The notes beneath the pieces are model-generated. The model did no database searches. It saw only the letters and a program-made list of their open reading frames with translations, and had not been told where the DNA came from. Positions 24,402-34,217 of a DNA stretch of 64,000 bases are shown here, one piece after another. The DNA lies in assembly GCF_900111555.1 (NCBI RefSeq), contig NZ_FOHZ01000001.1, forward strand, positions 1 to 64,000, read 5' to 3'. This DNA is from Marinobacter segnicrescens. Lineage in GTDB: Bacteria > Pseudomonadota > Gammaproteobacteria > Pseudomonadales > Oleiphilaceae. Position 1 is the stretch's first letter. Each line of letters starts with the position of its first letter. The position numbers and the translations under genes were made by a program.

Positions 24402-26270
24402 TTACTCATCGTGTAATGCGGCATAAATGGATTCAGCCAGGGTCTTGCTGATGCCCTGTACCTTGGCAATTTCATCGACTCCGGCATCACGCAGCGTCTT
24501 TACGCTGCCGAAATAGCGGATCAGGTCCCGACGGCGTTTGGGCCCTACCCCCTCGATACCTTCCAGTGTCGACTGCCGACGTTTCTTGTCCCGTCGTGCG
24601 CGATGCCCGGTAATGGCAAAGCGGTGGCTCTCATCCCGGATGTGCTGGATCAGGTGCAGGGCCGGCGAATCCGGTGGCACCCGGAAGACCCGACCGGTCA
24701 GGGCGTCAATCAACTGCTCCATACCCGCCCGCCGGGTAACGCCCTTGGCGACACCAATCAATGGAATATCCCGTATGCCCAGTTCCTCGAACACTTCCCT
24801 GGCCATTCTCAACTGACCCTTACCGCCATCAATCAGCACAAGGTCAGGGCGTTTGCCTTCGCCGTTGACCATCCGGCGGTAACGGCGTGTCAGCACCTGT
24901 TTCATGGCAGCGTAATCATCGCCGCCGGTAATCCCTTCAATATTATAGAGTCGGTAATCGCTCTTGAGCGGGCCATTCTCGTCGAAAACCACGCAGGATG
25001 CGACCGTGTTTTCCCCATGGCTATGACTGATGTCGAAACATTCCATACGGGACGGGGTTTCCGCCAGGTCCAGCAAGTCACGCAGGGCCAGTAAGCGCCG
25101 GTACACGGTTTCCTTGCTGGCAAGGTGGGTCATGAGGGTCTGGCGGGCGTTGGTCTGGGCGAGTTCGAGCCATTTGCGGCGCTCCCCACGGACGTTCTGC
25201 CGGATGCGGGTTTCACGGCCAGCCTGGTCACTGAGGGCCTCGGAGAGGAGTTCATGCTCGTCCGGCATGGCGGTTACAAGTACGTCCCGGGGTATCTCTC
25301 GCCGGGTGGCGCTACCAAAATAGAACTGGCCGAGGAACGCCGCCAGCAGTTCAGCGTCGGTCTGTTCCAGCGAGAAACGCGGGAAGTAATCTTTGGTTCC
25401 CAGCACCCGACCGCCCCGCACTATGATCACCACCACGCAGACAATACCGGCGTCCTGGGCCATGGCAATCACATCCGCATCGCCACTCTCGCTGTCGATA
25501 GCCTGCTGCTCCTGAACATGGCGCAAGTGGTTGATCTGGTCACGACAGGCTGCAGCCTTTTCAAACTCCAGGTTAGCCGCCGCCTGCTCCATGCTGTCCA
25601 TCAGGTCACGGATAATGGCGGGGTTCTTACCTTCCAGGAACATGGTGGCGTGACGCACATCCGCCTGGTAATCCTCCGGAGTGATATACCCGACACACGG
25701 TGCGGTACAACGATTGATCTGGTACTGAAGGCATGGACGGGTTCGATTTCTGAAATAACTTTCAGAACAATCTCTTATGCGGAATATCTTCTGCAGGATG
25801 TTAAGGCTTTCCTTGACCGCTCCCGAGCTGGGATAAGGCCCGAACCAGGTGCCCTGCCCCTTCCGGGTTCGACCCCGGCGGAAGGTCAGTGACGGATAGT
25901 CGTCATGCCCGGAGAGGTAGATATAGGGGTAGGATTTGTCATCCCTCAGCAGGATATTATATGGCGGCCGTTCGGACTTGATCAGGTTTTGTTCCAGCAG
26001 CAGCGCTTCTGTCTCGCTGCCGGTCACCGTCACTTCGATGTGGTGGATACGGGTAACCAGGGCGGCCGTCTTGGGCGCCAGGCCGGACTTGCGGAAATAG
26101 CTGCCTACCCGTTTTTTAAGGTTGCGGGCCTTGCCCACGTAGAGAATGTTACCGCCATCATCGTACATGCGGTAAACGCCAGGCCGTTCCGTCAGCCGTT
26201 TGAGGAATGCCTTGCTGTCAAATCCCTGGTCGTTGCTCTCCCGGGGCGGGGTGTCAGACCTTGTCGGCAT
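24402..26270 (-). CDS. uvrC: UvrC, excinuclease ABC subunit C
   Basis: 622 residues from ATG 26270, which overlaps the end of gacA by 17 nt; an in-frame extension to 26312 lies wholly inside gacA. The N-terminal GIY-YIG nuclease (GVYRMYDDGGNILYVGKA) makes the 3' incision. A UVR motif (MEQAAANLEFEKAAACRDQI) binds UvrB, an RNase H-like domain with the 5' incision site follows, and there are C-terminal helix-hairpin-helix motifs (LEGIEGVGPKRRRDLI). It works in nucleotide excision repair. Confidence 0.96.
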   Translation of the reverse strand: MPTRSDTPPRESNDQGFDSKAFLKRLTERPGVYRMYDDGGNILYVGKARNLKKRVGSYFRKSGLAPKTAALVTRIHHIEVTVTGSETEALLLEQNLIKSERPPYNILLRDDKSYPYIYLSGHDDYPSLTFRRGRTRKGQGTWFGPYPSSGAVKESLNILQKIFRIRDCSESYFRNRTRPCLQYQINRCTAPCVGYITPEDYQADVRHATMFLEGKNPAIIRDLMDSMEQAAANLEFEKAAACRDQINHLRHVQEQQAIDSESGDADVIAMAQDAGIVCVVVIIVRGGRVLGTKDYFPRFSLEQTDAELLAAFLGQFYFGSATRREIPRDVLVTAMPDEHELLSEALSDQAGRETRIRQNVRGERRKWLELAQTNARQTLMTHLASKETVYRRLLALRDLLDLAETPSRMECFDISHSHGENTVASCVVFDENGPLKSDYRLYNIEGITGGDDYAAMKQVLTRRYRRMVNGEGKRPDLVLIDGGKGQLRMAREVFEELGIRDIPLIGVAKGVTRRAGMEQLIDALTGRVFRVPPDSPALHLIQHIRDESHRFAITGHRARRDKKRRQSTLEGIEGVGPKRRRDLIRYFGSVKTLRDAGVDEIAKVQGISKTLAESIYAALHDE

Positions 26271-26910
26271 CAAGCAACCCGAATCGAACCGCCATAAGCG
26301 CCAGCTCCACATCGCTGGAGATTTCCAGCTTCTCGAAAATGCGGTAACGGTAACTGTTGACCGTTTTCGGGCTCAGGCAAAGCTTGTCGGAAATATCCTG
26401 CACCTTCTGGCAATCGACCACCATCATGGCGATCTGCAACTCACGTTCCGAAAGGCGGTCAAACAGGGATTCGTCCTGGTCTTCGGAGTCGCCACCCAGT
26501 TGCTTGAGCGCCATCTTCTGGGCAATTTCCGGGCTGATGTAGCGTTGGCCAGAGTGCGCCTTGCGGATAGCCCGGACCATTTCGTCCAGGTCAGCACCCT
26601 TGGTGATATAAGCCGTGGCCCCGGCCTGCATCACACGGGTGGGGTACGGGTCGTCGGCGCAGGCAGTAACAACAATGACCCGAATGGAGTCATCCAGGCG
26701 AAGAATCTTGCGGGTCGCTTCAAGGCCACCAATACCGGGCATGCGGATGTCCATCAGCACAATGTCTGGCCGGCGCTGGCGGACGGCCTCGATGGCGGCT
26801 TCCCCCGACGAGGCCTCGCCAACCACATCAATGTCCGGGTTATCGGCCAGCATCCGGGTAATTCCCGAACGCACCAGGTCATGGTCGTCTACAACGAGTA
26901 CGCTGATCAA
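26254..26910 (-). CDS. gacA: GacA/UvrY response regulator
   Basis: 218 residues, NarL/FixJ type. The receiver domain has acidic residues VDDHD and the phosphorylation Asp in VLMDIRMPG, plus VVTA and the conserved Lys in YITKGAD. A LuxR-type helix-turn-helix lies at about 150-205 (LSERELQIAMMVVDCQKVQD, LSPKTVNSYRYRIFEKL). It starts with TTG preceded by AGGTGA. In relatives GacA/UvrY activates small RNAs that antagonise CsrA/RsmA, controlling motility, biofilm and secondary metabolism. Linkage to uvrC is typical. Confidence 0.95.
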   Translation of the reverse strand: MISVLVVDDHDLVRSGITRMLADNPDIDVVGEASSGEAAIEAVRQRRPDIVLMDIRMPGIGGLEATRKILRLDDSIRVIVVTACADDPYPTRVMQAGATAYITKGADLDEMVRAIRKAHSGQRYISPEIAQKMALKQLGGDSEDQDESLFDRLSERELQIAMMVVDCQKVQDISDKLCLSPKTVNSYRYRIFEKLEISSDVELALMAVRFGLLDADKV

Positions 26911-27067
26911 TGTTCACCTCTCGCTACCTGTCCCGCGTAGCGGAACACCGGAACAATGCCTGGATATACAACAATAGTGTTTCGGCGATTGTACCGCCTA
27001 CCAGAATCAACGAATAGCCTGCACATCAATATCTTCGCGGGTCACCAACCGCTCCATTTCCCGAGGA

Positions 27068-30000
27068 TCACCAGGCATCAATGAAGCGGTCACTCCGGTT
27101 ATACCCCTGCCGACTGTCCGGCGGTGAAGACTCAAGGCCACGGATAACCCAGCGCCGGGTTTCTGCTGGGTCTATGACCGCGTCGATTTCCAGGAAGCTG
27201 GCCATGTTCATGCCCTTGCCGTGCTCATAGGCCTTGGCCACCATTTTCTCAAAGGCTGCCTGCCGTTCGTCGGGGTCTGCAATCGCCTCGAGTTCCTTGC
27301 GGTACCCGAGCCTTACTGCGCCTTCCAGCCCCATGGCGCCGAACTCGCTGCTCGGCCAGCCAATGGTAAACATGGGCGAATGGAAGCTGCCAGCCGCCAT
27401 AGCCTGGGCCCCCAGCCCGTAACCCTTGCGCAACACCACTGTAAAGAACGGTACCCGAAGCTTGGCGGCGGTGACAAACATTCTGGACACGTGACGCACG
27501 GTGGCTTCCCGCTCGGCGTCCGGCCCCACCATAAAGCCTGGGGTATCGCACAATGACAGAATGGGCAGCCCGGCGATGTCACATAACTGCATGAAGCGTG
27601 CAGCCTTGTCACCGGAAGCAGCGTCGATTGCGCCACCGAGTACCGCCGGGTTGTTGGCCATCAGTCCAAACGGGTGTCCCTCGATGCGTACCAGTGCAGT
27701 GACCAGGCCCGGTGCAAACTCCTGGCGGAGCTCGGTTACCGAAGCTTGGTCCGCCAGCGCCCGGATAACCCGGCGGATATCATAGACCCGCAACCGGTTT
27801 TCCGGAATCAGGTGACGGAGCAGGCGCTGGTCTTCCGCACTCCAGTCCGGCGTACCTCCTTGCAGGTAAGACAGGTACTGTTTCGCCACAGCCACTGCCT
27901 CAGCCTCATCCTCTACAATGATGTCGACCACCCCGTTCGGCCCCTGCACCGACACCGGGCCCACCTCTTCGGGAGTGAAGCGGCCCAGGCCGCCACCCTC
28001 GATCATGGCCGGGCCCGCCATGCCGACCGTGGCATCCCGGGTGGCAATGATGACATCGCAACAGCCAAGCAACGCGGCATTCCCGGCAAAACACCGCCCG
28101 GAAACGATACCAACAAGCGGGACCCGGCCAGACAGGTTTGCCATGGCCGTGAAGGTGTGACAATCCAGCCCTGCCACCCCAACGTGGTCGGTGTCCCCGG
28201 GTCGGCCACCACCACCCTCGGCAAACAGCACCAGGGGCAACTGCCAGCGATCAGCCAGTTGCAGCATACGATCGGTTTTCTTGTGGTTCATCATGCCCTG
28301 GGTGCCGGCGAAAACCGTATAATCGTAGGACATCACCATGCAGCGAGCGGCTTCGGGCCCTACCTGGTCCCGGTTGACCGTGCCGATTCCGGCGATCAGG
28401 CCATCCGCCGGGCTCGATTCCATCAATTCGTCCATGGGAACCCGCCGACGGCGGGCTGCCAGGGCAAGCGCCCCGTATTCCGTGAAACTGCCCTCATCCA
28501 TCAGGTCAAGGATATTCTCCCGGGCCGTACGCTGACCGGTCTTGCGTCGCCTGGCGACAGCCGCCGGCCGCCGGTGATCCTGCAACCGGTCATGGCGCTC
28601 CAGGACATCCGCCAGGTCCTCGCGAATCTTTTCCAGGTCCCAGCTCTCCTCAGTCAGTATGTCTTCGGCGACCGTGCCATCCATCGCGAGGTGGAACAGT
28701 GCCTCGCCCTCCCGCAGGGTTGTACCCTCCCCTGCCAGGACTTCCCTGACCTGACCCGCTGAGGTGGCTTTCACCTCGAACTCCATTTTCATGGATTCGA
28801 TGATGGCCAGCACCTGCCCGGGGGTAACGGTCTCACCGGAAGACACGGCAATGCGAACCACCGTGCCCTGCACCGGAGTGTTAACGGCGGCCTGGCCTTC
28901 AGGCAACTCCGGGGCCTGACTCCCGGTTTTTTGAATGCTGTTCGTCGCCGGTTGCTGCGCCTGCTCGAAAAAGTAACGTGGATGAGCATCCTCCCGGGCA
29001 TCGCTCAGCTGAGCCATCCGTTCTTCCACCAGGGCGGTGGTCACTGACCAGTCGGCCATTTCAGGCAGGCGGGCAAGGTTGCGGAGAAACTCCAGGTTGG
29101 TATCGATGCCTTCAACACGGAATTCGCACAGCGACCGGTAGGCCTTGCGCATCAGTTCATTGAGTGGGCCCTGGCCGGACACCACCAGCTTTGCAAGCAG
29201 CGAGTCATAGCCACCGGTGTTCTGGTAGCCAGCATAGCCGGCGCCATCGACGCGAATTCCCGGTCCGCCCGGCGGCTCGTAGACCGAAAGGGTACCCGAT
29301 GCCGGCATGGCCTGGCCGTCCGGGCCCTGGGTCTCCATATTGATTCTTACCTGAACCGCGCTGGCTGCGCCCGGTTCGGCGGGAGTACCGGCCAGTCCAA
29401 GCTCGGCCAGGGTCTTGCCGGAAGCAAGTGCCAACTGCAAGGCAACCAGGTCCTGGCCACTGATCATCTCAGTAACCGTATGCTCAACCTGCAGGCGCGG
29501 ATTGGCTTCCATAAACACAAAATCACCGGAACCAATATCCAGCAGGAATTCGATGGTCGCCAGTCCCTGCAACCCAGCCGCGCGAGACATGGCGAGGGCC
29601 GCATCAATCATCCCCTGGCGCTGCCCCGGGGTAAGGTGAGGGGCCGGAGCCAGCTCAACCAGCTTCTGGCGCCGACGCTGCAGACTGCAATCACGGTCCC
29701 ACAGGTGGGTTACCGCACCGGTTTGGTCACCCAGAACCTGGACTTCAATATGGCGGGCGCTAGCCAGCAATCGCTCGGCATACAGTGAGTCATTACCGAA
29801 GGCTCGCTGCGCCTCGCGCTGACAGGCCTGCCAGGCGGATTCCAGTTCCCCGGCGTTGAACACGGGGCGCATTCCGCGACCGCCACCGCCGGCCACAGCC
29901 TTGAGCATCATACCGGCGGAATCGCCATGGTCAGCTTTAAGCTGCCCGAGGAACACGCTCGCCTTGTCCAGGGTAAGGTCGCCATCAGTACCCGTCGCCA

Positions 30001-30391
30001 GGGGCACCCGGCACTCCCGGGCCAGGTCTCGCGCCCGGGCCTTGTCGCCGAGCAGCGAAAGGCAACCGGCGGATGGACCGATAAAGACCAGGCCGGCTTC
30101 CTCGCAACGACGTGCAAAGTCGGGGTTTTCGCTAAGAAAACCGTACCCCGGGTGGATGGCATCACAGCCTTCGGCGCGGGCCAGCTTTACCAACTGGACA
30201 GCATCCAGATAGGCCTCTACGCCCTGCCCGCTCAGCACCACTGCATGGTCCACCCGACGGACATGGAGGGACTGAGCATCATCAGGCGCATACACGCCGA
30301 CAGAGCGTATTCCGGCCTCGGAAAGGCTACGGGCGATACGGATGGCGATCTCACCACGGTTGGCAATCAGGACACTGCGAAAACTGGCCAT
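27068..30391 (-). CDS. Single-chain biotin-dependent acyl-CoA carboxylase (BC-BCCP-CT fusion)
   Basis: 1107 residues. An N-terminal biotin carboxylase (about 1-450; LIANRGEIAIRI, GGGGRGMR, EANPRLQVEHTVTE) is followed by a biotinyl domain with IESMKMEFEV (biotin Lys 535). A carboxyltransferase of the AccA/AccD-crotonase type fills about 590-1107 (GFMVGPDAE, GAMGLEGAVRLGYRKEL). The enzyme would carboxylate an acyl-CoA using ATP and bicarbonate. All parts sit on one chain, unlike the separate subunits of housekeeping ACC. The substrate could be acetyl-, propionyl- or longer-chain acyl-CoA and cannot be told from sequence by eye. An alternative start two codons earlier exists at 30397. Confidence 0.88.
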   Translation of the reverse strand: MASFRSVLIANRGEIAIRIARSLSEAGIRSVGVYAPDDAQSLHVRRVDHAVVLSGQGVEAYLDAVQLVKLARAEGCDAIHPGYGFLSENPDFARRCEEAGLVFIGPSAGCLSLLGDKARARDLARECRVPLATGTDGDLTLDKASVFLGQLKADHGDSAGMMLKAVAGGGGRGMRPVFNAGELESAWQACQREAQRAFGNDSLYAERLLASARHIEVQVLGDQTGAVTHLWDRDCSLQRRRQKLVELAPAPHLTPGQRQGMIDAALAMSRAAGLQGLATIEFLLDIGSGDFVFMEANPRLQVEHTVTEMISGQDLVALQLALASGKTLAELGLAGTPAEPGAASAVQVRINMETQGPDGQAMPASGTLSVYEPPGGPGIRVDGAGYAGYQNTGGYDSLLAKLVVSGQGPLNELMRKAYRSLCEFRVEGIDTNLEFLRNLARLPEMADWSVTTALVEERMAQLSDAREDAHPRYFFEQAQQPATNSIQKTGSQAPELPEGQAAVNTPVQGTVVRIAVSSGETVTPGQVLAIIESMKMEFEVKATSAGQVREVLAGEGTTLREGEALFHLAMDGTVAEDILTEESWDLEKIREDLADVLERHDRLQDHRRPAAVARRRKTGQRTARENILDLMDEGSFTEYGALALAARRRRVPMDELMESSPADGLIAGIGTVNRDQVGPEAARCMVMSYDYTVFAGTQGMMNHKKTDRMLQLADRWQLPLVLFAEGGGGRPGDTDHVGVAGLDCHTFTAMANLSGRVPLVGIVSGRCFAGNAALLGCCDVIIATRDATVGMAGPAMIEGGGLGRFTPEEVGPVSVQGPNGVVDIIVEDEAEAVAVAKQYLSYLQGGTPDWSAEDQRLLRHLIPENRLRVYDIRRVIRALADQASVTELRQEFAPGLVTALVRIEGHPFGLMANNPAVLGGAIDAASGDKAARFMQLCDIAGLPILSLCDTPGFMVGPDAEREATVRHVSRMFVTAAKLRVPFFTVVLRKGYGLGAQAMAAGSFHSPMFTIGWPSSEFGAMGLEGAVRLGYRKELEAIADPDERQAAFEKMVAKAYEHGKGMNMASFLEIDAVIDPAETRRWVIRGLESSPPDSRQGYNRSDRFIDAW

Positions 30392-30532
30392 GAGCATGTT
30401 TCCATTTATTGTTGATCAGCCGCCGGCACACTTCGTGTAAAGGAAGGCAACCGGGTTTTCGGGAGAGTCATGATAAAGGGGAAACCCCATCAACTGAACC
30501 GGCTAATGGTTATAACCTTCCATGCATGGAAT

Positions 30533-30787
30533 TTATTGGCCTGGCGGATGCCCCAGACCGGCGGCGTTTTCCACCGGATCAAACCAGACGACCAGGTCAC
30601 CGCGACGAACTGCGGACAGTACCCGGCTATGCTCCTGCAAGGGGCTCTCCTGATCGTTCAGGCCGTGGTACCGGGTGCAATACTCCTGGACCAGGCCTTC
30701 CAGCTGATCCTCTGTCAGCAGTGCCGTATCAACGACAAAGGGTTCCTCGCGAGGGTCCTGTTGCGGGGTCTTCTCGGTCTCTTCCAC
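30533..30787 (-). CDS. YheU-family (UPF0270) small protein
   Basis: 84 residues from a GTG with GGAG 8 nt upstream; no in-frame ATG exists nearby, and the longer open frame runs antisense-free into the chemoreceptor gene. The stretch LLTEDQLEGLVQEYCTRYHG...SAVRRGDLVVWFDP follows the YheU pattern (L-T/S-x-x-x-L-x-x-L-I-E-x-F/Y, then R-G-D/E-A/L-V-V). The function of the family is not known. It lies 64 nt after the chemoreceptor gene on the same strand. Confidence 0.65.
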   Translation of the reverse strand: MEETEKTPQQDPREEPFVVDTALLTEDQLEGLVQEYCTRYHGLNDQESPLQEHSRVLSAVRRGDLVVWFDPVENAAGLGHPPGQ

Positions 30788-30851
30788 GGATTCAGCTCCA
30801 TCAGCAAAGGTCGGCGGCCATGATAACGGAACCAGGCGTTGCAGTCGCAGG

Positions 30852-32465
30852 TCAGGCCTCCTGAACCTCGAAGCGGGCCCCGATCTCACGAATGACCCCA
30901 GACTCCAGTCGCAGCGCATCACTAACGTTTCGGGTCTGCTCCACCGATCGCACCAGCAGGTCAGCGCTGTCGGAGAGGGTGCGGCTTCGTCTGCCAACCC
31001 GTTCGATATTCTCACGCTGGGCAAAGACAGCACTGTCGATAGTCTCGCTGAGGGTGGCCAGGCGGTCAAAATGCTTATCAAGGCTTTCAAGATGGTCCCG
31101 TAACTGTATAAGTTCATTCCGGTTTTCATCTCCTGCCGAACGCATTTCCAGCAGTCGATCCTCAATGCTTTGAACGTTTTCCACCAGGTCATTCACCCAC
31201 TGGCGGATTTCCCCGGTTGAGTCCGAAGTACGCCGGGACAGAGTGCGAACTTCATCCGCAACGACCGCAAAACCACGGCCATGCTCCCCCGCCCTGGCAG
31301 CCTCGATGGCCGCGTTCAAAGCCAGCAGGTTGGTCTGCTCGGCAATATCGGCGATCACACTGACCACCTGCTCTACCTTGCCTGCAGAATTCGCCAGCAC
31401 CTGTATGGCGGCCGATACCTCACCAATGACCGCCACCGTATGTTCGGCCGCCCGCTCCGAACGCTGCAACCCATCCTGCACACCCTGGTTTCCCTCAAGT
31501 GCGGTGGCAATGGTTGCCCGGGAGTCCCTCGCCGACTCTTCTACACGATTTGCCTGGGCGCCAATCTCCTCCATGGAGCCTGACACCTCGTCTATCTGGC
31601 TGCGCGTCCTGGCTGAGGCCTGCTGCACGGTTTCCGCCTGCTCTTCCAGGGTACGAGCACGATCATCCAGGGAGGCTGCGGCATGGCGTATGTCATGGAT
31701 GAACCGGCCGAACCGGGTTACCAGACTATTGATGGCGGCTGCCACACCGGCAACTTCGTCCCGCCCTGATATCTCGGGGGGCTGTCGCAGGTCCGAATTG
31801 GCCTCCATTTCACGCAGGGTCAGCTCGGTGCGGCGCAGGCGCAGAATCACTGAGTGACGGAGCCAAAGGGTCATTCCCATTACTAACAAAAGAAATACCA
31901 GTGATCCGGCCAGGAGGTACCCTCCCTGCCGATCCATAAAGGCAAGCAACCGGGTAGCACTGGCCTGGATAGTTTCACGACGCTTGAGCTGCTCCCCGCG
32001 GATGGCCAGCAAAAGTGGTTCCACGGCCGGCATCAAGCGGAAATCGACCACTTGGCCCACCTGGTAGTATGAGCGAGCCCCGATTCCTTCCGACATGGCC
32101 CCAAGAAGTTCCTGAACCCTGCCGAAGTCGTCCTGATGCCCTTGTGCCCAATCGGAAAGCCCCGGGTTCGCGGTTAGTGTCTGCCAGTGCCCGGGCAGCG
32201 TCACCTCAAGCTGGCTGAAGGCCGGCTCAATCTCATCCCACAGCAGCAACTGGGCCTTGGTCTTGTAGGAAAGATCCTGAAGCTGGCGCAGCGACTCATC
32301 CAGTGCCGACAACTGCCAGCTCTGTTCCAGGTCGTCGTTGATCAGGGAGTCAGTCGCGCGCGACGACTGGGCAATGATCGACCAGCTGACGGCGCCCAGC
32401 GCCGCCAATGCGGCCAGGGCGAGAAAGGCGAAGGTGAATATACGGGCGCGAACAGTGGCGAACAT
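30852..32465 (-). CDS. Methyl-accepting chemotaxis protein
   Basis: 537 residues. One membrane segment at about 5-27 and a second at about 185-205 enclose a periplasmic helical sensor of about 155 residues, probably a four-helix bundle. A HAMP region and a long signalling coiled coil follow, with the conserved tip [36 protein letters not shown] (core [18 protein letters not shown]). The ligand is unknown. It would feed a CheA-CheW array and methylation by CheR. Confidence 0.94.
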   Translation of the reverse strand: MFATVRARIFTFAFLALAALAALGAVSWSIIAQSSRATDSLINDDLEQSWQLSALDESLRQLQDLSYKTKAQLLLWDEIEPAFSQLEVTLPGHWQTLTANPGLSDWAQGHQDDFGRVQELLGAMSEGIGARSYYQVGQVVDFRLMPAVEPLLLAIRGEQLKRRETIQASATRLLAFMDRQGGYLLAGSLVFLLLVMGMTLWLRHSVILRLRRTELTLREMEANSDLRQPPEISGRDEVAGVAAAINSLVTRFGRFIHDIRHAAASLDDRARTLEEQAETVQQASARTRSQIDEVSGSMEEIGAQANRVEESARDSRATIATALEGNQGVQDGLQRSERAAEHTVAVIGEVSAAIQVLANSAGKVEQVVSVIADIAEQTNLLALNAAIEAARAGEHGRGFAVVADEVRTLSRRTSDSTGEIRQWVNDLVENVQSIEDRLLEMRSAGDENRNELIQLRDHLESLDKHFDRLATLSETIDSAVFAQRENIERVGRRSRTLSDSADLLVRSVEQTRNVSDALRLESGVIREIGARFEVQEA

Positions 32466-32659
32466 GGCAACTCCGGATCAGATGCAATGCACGCACCCTA
32501 AGTCGCCTATATGACAGTCCGGTTTCAGAAATAACGCAACAGTGCGGTTTACGGTGAAAAATTGTAAAAACCAGTAGGTACCAAACAACAGTAGGCAGGC
32601 ACAGGCGGCCGCGGTATGATTGGCGGTTTTTCCACGCTCCGAGGATCCTCCTGACACCC

Positions 32660-33358
32660 ATGAGCGCCGTACTCTTTCGACAAACCCTCCCCATCCTCTT
32701 CGGTTACCTGCCCCTGGGTATGGCTTTCGGGGTGCTGTTTACCGCACAGCTGGACTATGCCTGGTGGTACGCTCCTCTGATGGGGATCACCATCTTTGCC
32801 GGTGCCGGTCAGATACTGGCCGTGAGCCTGATCGCCGCCAGTGCGGGCCTGCTTGAAGTCTTCGTGGCCATGTTCGTGCTTAACGCCCGCCACCTGTTCT
32901 ATGGCCTGTCCCTGCTGGGCCAGTTTCGGGGTGCCGGCTGGCGCAAGCTCTACCTGATTTTCGGGCTGACCGATGAAACCTACTCCCTGCTGACCAGCCG
33001 GCCCAGGCCGGGCACGAGGAGCGAGGAACAGCGTAATGACTTCCTCATTACCCTGTTCAATCAGCTCTACTGGGTAGTGGGATGCGCCGTGGGGGCACTT
33101 CTGGGCGACAACATGGCCTTTGACAGTACAGGCATCGAGTTCGCCCTTGTGGCGCTCTTCATTGTGCTGACCATCGAGCAATACAAGGCCCTGGGCGAGC
33201 AATTCCCCCTGTGGACAGGTGCCCTGGCGGCGGCCATAGCCGTGACACTGCTGCCGACCGCCCATCAATTGATCGGTGCCGTGGTTATCGCTACGGGCAC
33301 ACTGTTGCTGCAATATCGCTGGCGCAAGAGCCGGCGCGAGGGGCCTGCCCATGGATAA
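32660..33358 (+). CDS. azlC: AzlC-family branched-chain amino acid exporter, large subunit
   Basis: 232 residues with about five or more membrane helices. LPILFGYLPLGMAFGVL at the start and VAMFVLNARHLFYGLSL in the middle are AzlC signatures. AzlC and AzlD together export branched-chain amino acids and analogues. It overlaps azlD by 8 nt, so the two are translated together. Confidence 0.93.
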   Translation: MSAVLFRQTLPILFGYLPLGMAFGVLFTAQLDYAWWYAPLMGITIFAGAGQILAVSLIAASAGLLEVFVAMFVLNARHLFYGLSLLGQFRGAGWRKLYLIFGLTDETYSLLTSRPRPGTRSEEQRNDFLITLFNQLYWVVGCAVGALLGDNMAFDSTGIEFALVALFIVLTIEQYKALGEQFPLWTGALAAAIAVTLLPTAHQLIGAVVIATGTLLLQYRWRKSRREGPAHG

Positions 33359-33689
33359 CACCACCTATATACTCGCCTTTATCGCGGTGGCGACCGTGGC
33401 GACGTTCATGACCCGGGTGATCCCGTTCCTGTTCCTGTCCAGGCACCATGAGCACCCATTACTGCTGCACATTGGGCGCTATCTGCCAGCCGCCGTGATG
33501 GCCCTGCTGGTGCTGGTGTTTCTGCTACGATCAGCCAACTGGACAGCCCCGGCCTTCGGAGCCGACGCCCTGATCCCCAGCCTGGTAGTGATCCTCCTTC
33601 ACCTTTGGCGCAGAAATGCCCTGCTCTCCATCGTCGCAGGCACTGCCGTCTACATGGCTATCCAGCAAACGAGTGTGTTCACCCTGTAA
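33351..33689 (+). CDS. azlD: AzlD-family branched-chain amino acid exporter, small subunit
   Basis: 112 residues, four membrane helices. TRVIPFLFLSRHHEHPLLLHIGRYLPAAVMA (core RYLPAAVMALLVLVFL) is the AzlD pattern. Start at 33351 overlaps azlC; a longer frame from 33276 is within azlC. It works as a pair with AzlC in the inner membrane. Confidence 0.92.
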   Translation: MDNTTYILAFIAVATVATFMTRVIPFLFLSRHHEHPLLLHIGRYLPAAVMALLVLVFLLRSANWTAPAFGADALIPSLVVILLHLWRRNALLSIVAGTAVYMAIQQTSVFTL

Positions 33690-33794
33690 CCCGCCCAATA
33701 ATTTTTTCCTCCAACGGTTGCCAAGCCCAAAAAAAACCATTACAGTTTGCGCCCTCAAATGAGCGACAATGTCGCTGATTTGGAACAGTTTATT

Positions 33795-33916
33795 GGAGAG
33801 GTGGCCGAGTGGCTGACACCAAGGCCGCCAGGCCGACTGAACGTCGGAGCAAAGCGACGACGGCCCCCGAAGGGGGTGAGGCCCGCAGGGCCGAATAACG
33901 CGCACGCCTGGAAAGT
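33795..33916 (+). pseudogene. Broken tRNA-Ser copy split by an 83-nt structured insert
   Basis: Bases 33795-33816 match the first 22 nt of the intact tRNA-Ser downstream (GGAGAGGTGGCCGAGTGGCT...), and 33900-33916 match its anticodon region (GCGCACGCCTGGAAAGT). The intervening 33817-33899 is the repeat described separately. After 33916 similarity ends: a hairpin CGCTTGC-AGA-GCAAGCG stands in place of the variable arm, and no T-arm or acceptor 3' strand follows. It cannot form a normal tRNA. Confidence 0.8.
33817..33899 (+). repeat. Structured tRNA-associated repeat, copy 1
   Basis: About 83 nt with four successive hairpins: GGCC-GCCA-GGCC, CGTCG...CGACG (33842-33859), CCCCC-GAA-GGGGG (33864-33876) and GGCCC-GCA-GGGCC (33880-33892), ending GAATAA. 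Copy 2 at 34135-34217 keeps the same hairpins, with paired changes in the last one. It interrupts a tRNA-Ser D-loop region. Confidence 0.85.
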
Positions 33917-33968
33917 TCGCTTGCAGAGCAAGCGCCGCGCGATAAATCAGGCACAGTTATACCGTTTT

Positions 33969-34059
33969 GGAGAGGTGGCCGAGTGGCTGAAGGCGCACGC
34001 CTGGAAAGTGTGTATACGTTAATAGCGTATCGAGGGTTCGAATCCCTCCCTCTCCGCCA
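33969..34059 (+). tRNA. tRNA-Ser (GGA)
   Basis: 91 nt including CCA, a class II tRNA with a long variable arm. The acceptor GGAGAGG pairs with CCTCTCC, the anticodon loop CCTGGAAA has anticodon GGA, and the T-arm GAGGGTTCGAATCCCTC is intact. A strong terminator follows 5 nt after the CCA. Confidence 0.95.
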
Positions 34060-34064
34060 ATACG

Positions 34065-34095
34065 AAACCCCAGCAGAAATGCTGGGGTTTTTTTT
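34065..34095 (+). terminator. Rho-independent terminator of tRNA-Ser
   Basis: AAACCCCAGCA (34065-34075) pairs perfectly with TGCTGGGGTTT (34080-34090) around a GAAA loop, and eight T follow. Confidence 0.95.
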
Positions 34096-34134
34096 ATTGG
34101 CCGTGAGGGCGGGTGAGAAGCCTCGTGGGTTCGA

Positions 34135-34217
34135 CCGGAGGCTGCAACGCAGCGGAAGGAACGTCGGAGCAACGCGACGACGGCCCCCGAAGGGGGTGAG
34201 GCACGAAGTGCCGAATA
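34135..34217 (+). repeat. Structured tRNA-associated repeat, copy 2, inside a tRNA T-arm remnant
   Basis: About 83 nt with the same hairpin series as copy 1: GCTGC-AAC-GCAGC, CGTCG...CGACG, CCCCC-GAA-GGGGG and GGCAC-GAA-GTGCC, ending GAATA. It is flanked by GTGGGTTCGA on the left and ATCCCTCCCTCTC on the right, which together equal the T-arm and 3' acceptor of the neighbouring tRNA-Ser. So this copy also sits inside tRNA-derived sequence, here in the T-loop. Confidence 0.85.

Noticed and set aside
27007..27078. A 23-codon ORF overlapping the carboxylase stop
   Set aside because: It is too short, with no ribosome site of its own and no recognisable family.
30788..31192. N-terminal extension of the YheU-family gene
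   Set aside because: The extension lies inside the chemoreceptor gene in another frame; the GTG at 30787 has a proper ribosome site.
33795..33960. A second functional tRNA-Ser
   Set aside because: It lacks a T-arm and 3' acceptor strand and is split by an 83-nt insert; a group I intron is unlikely at this length.
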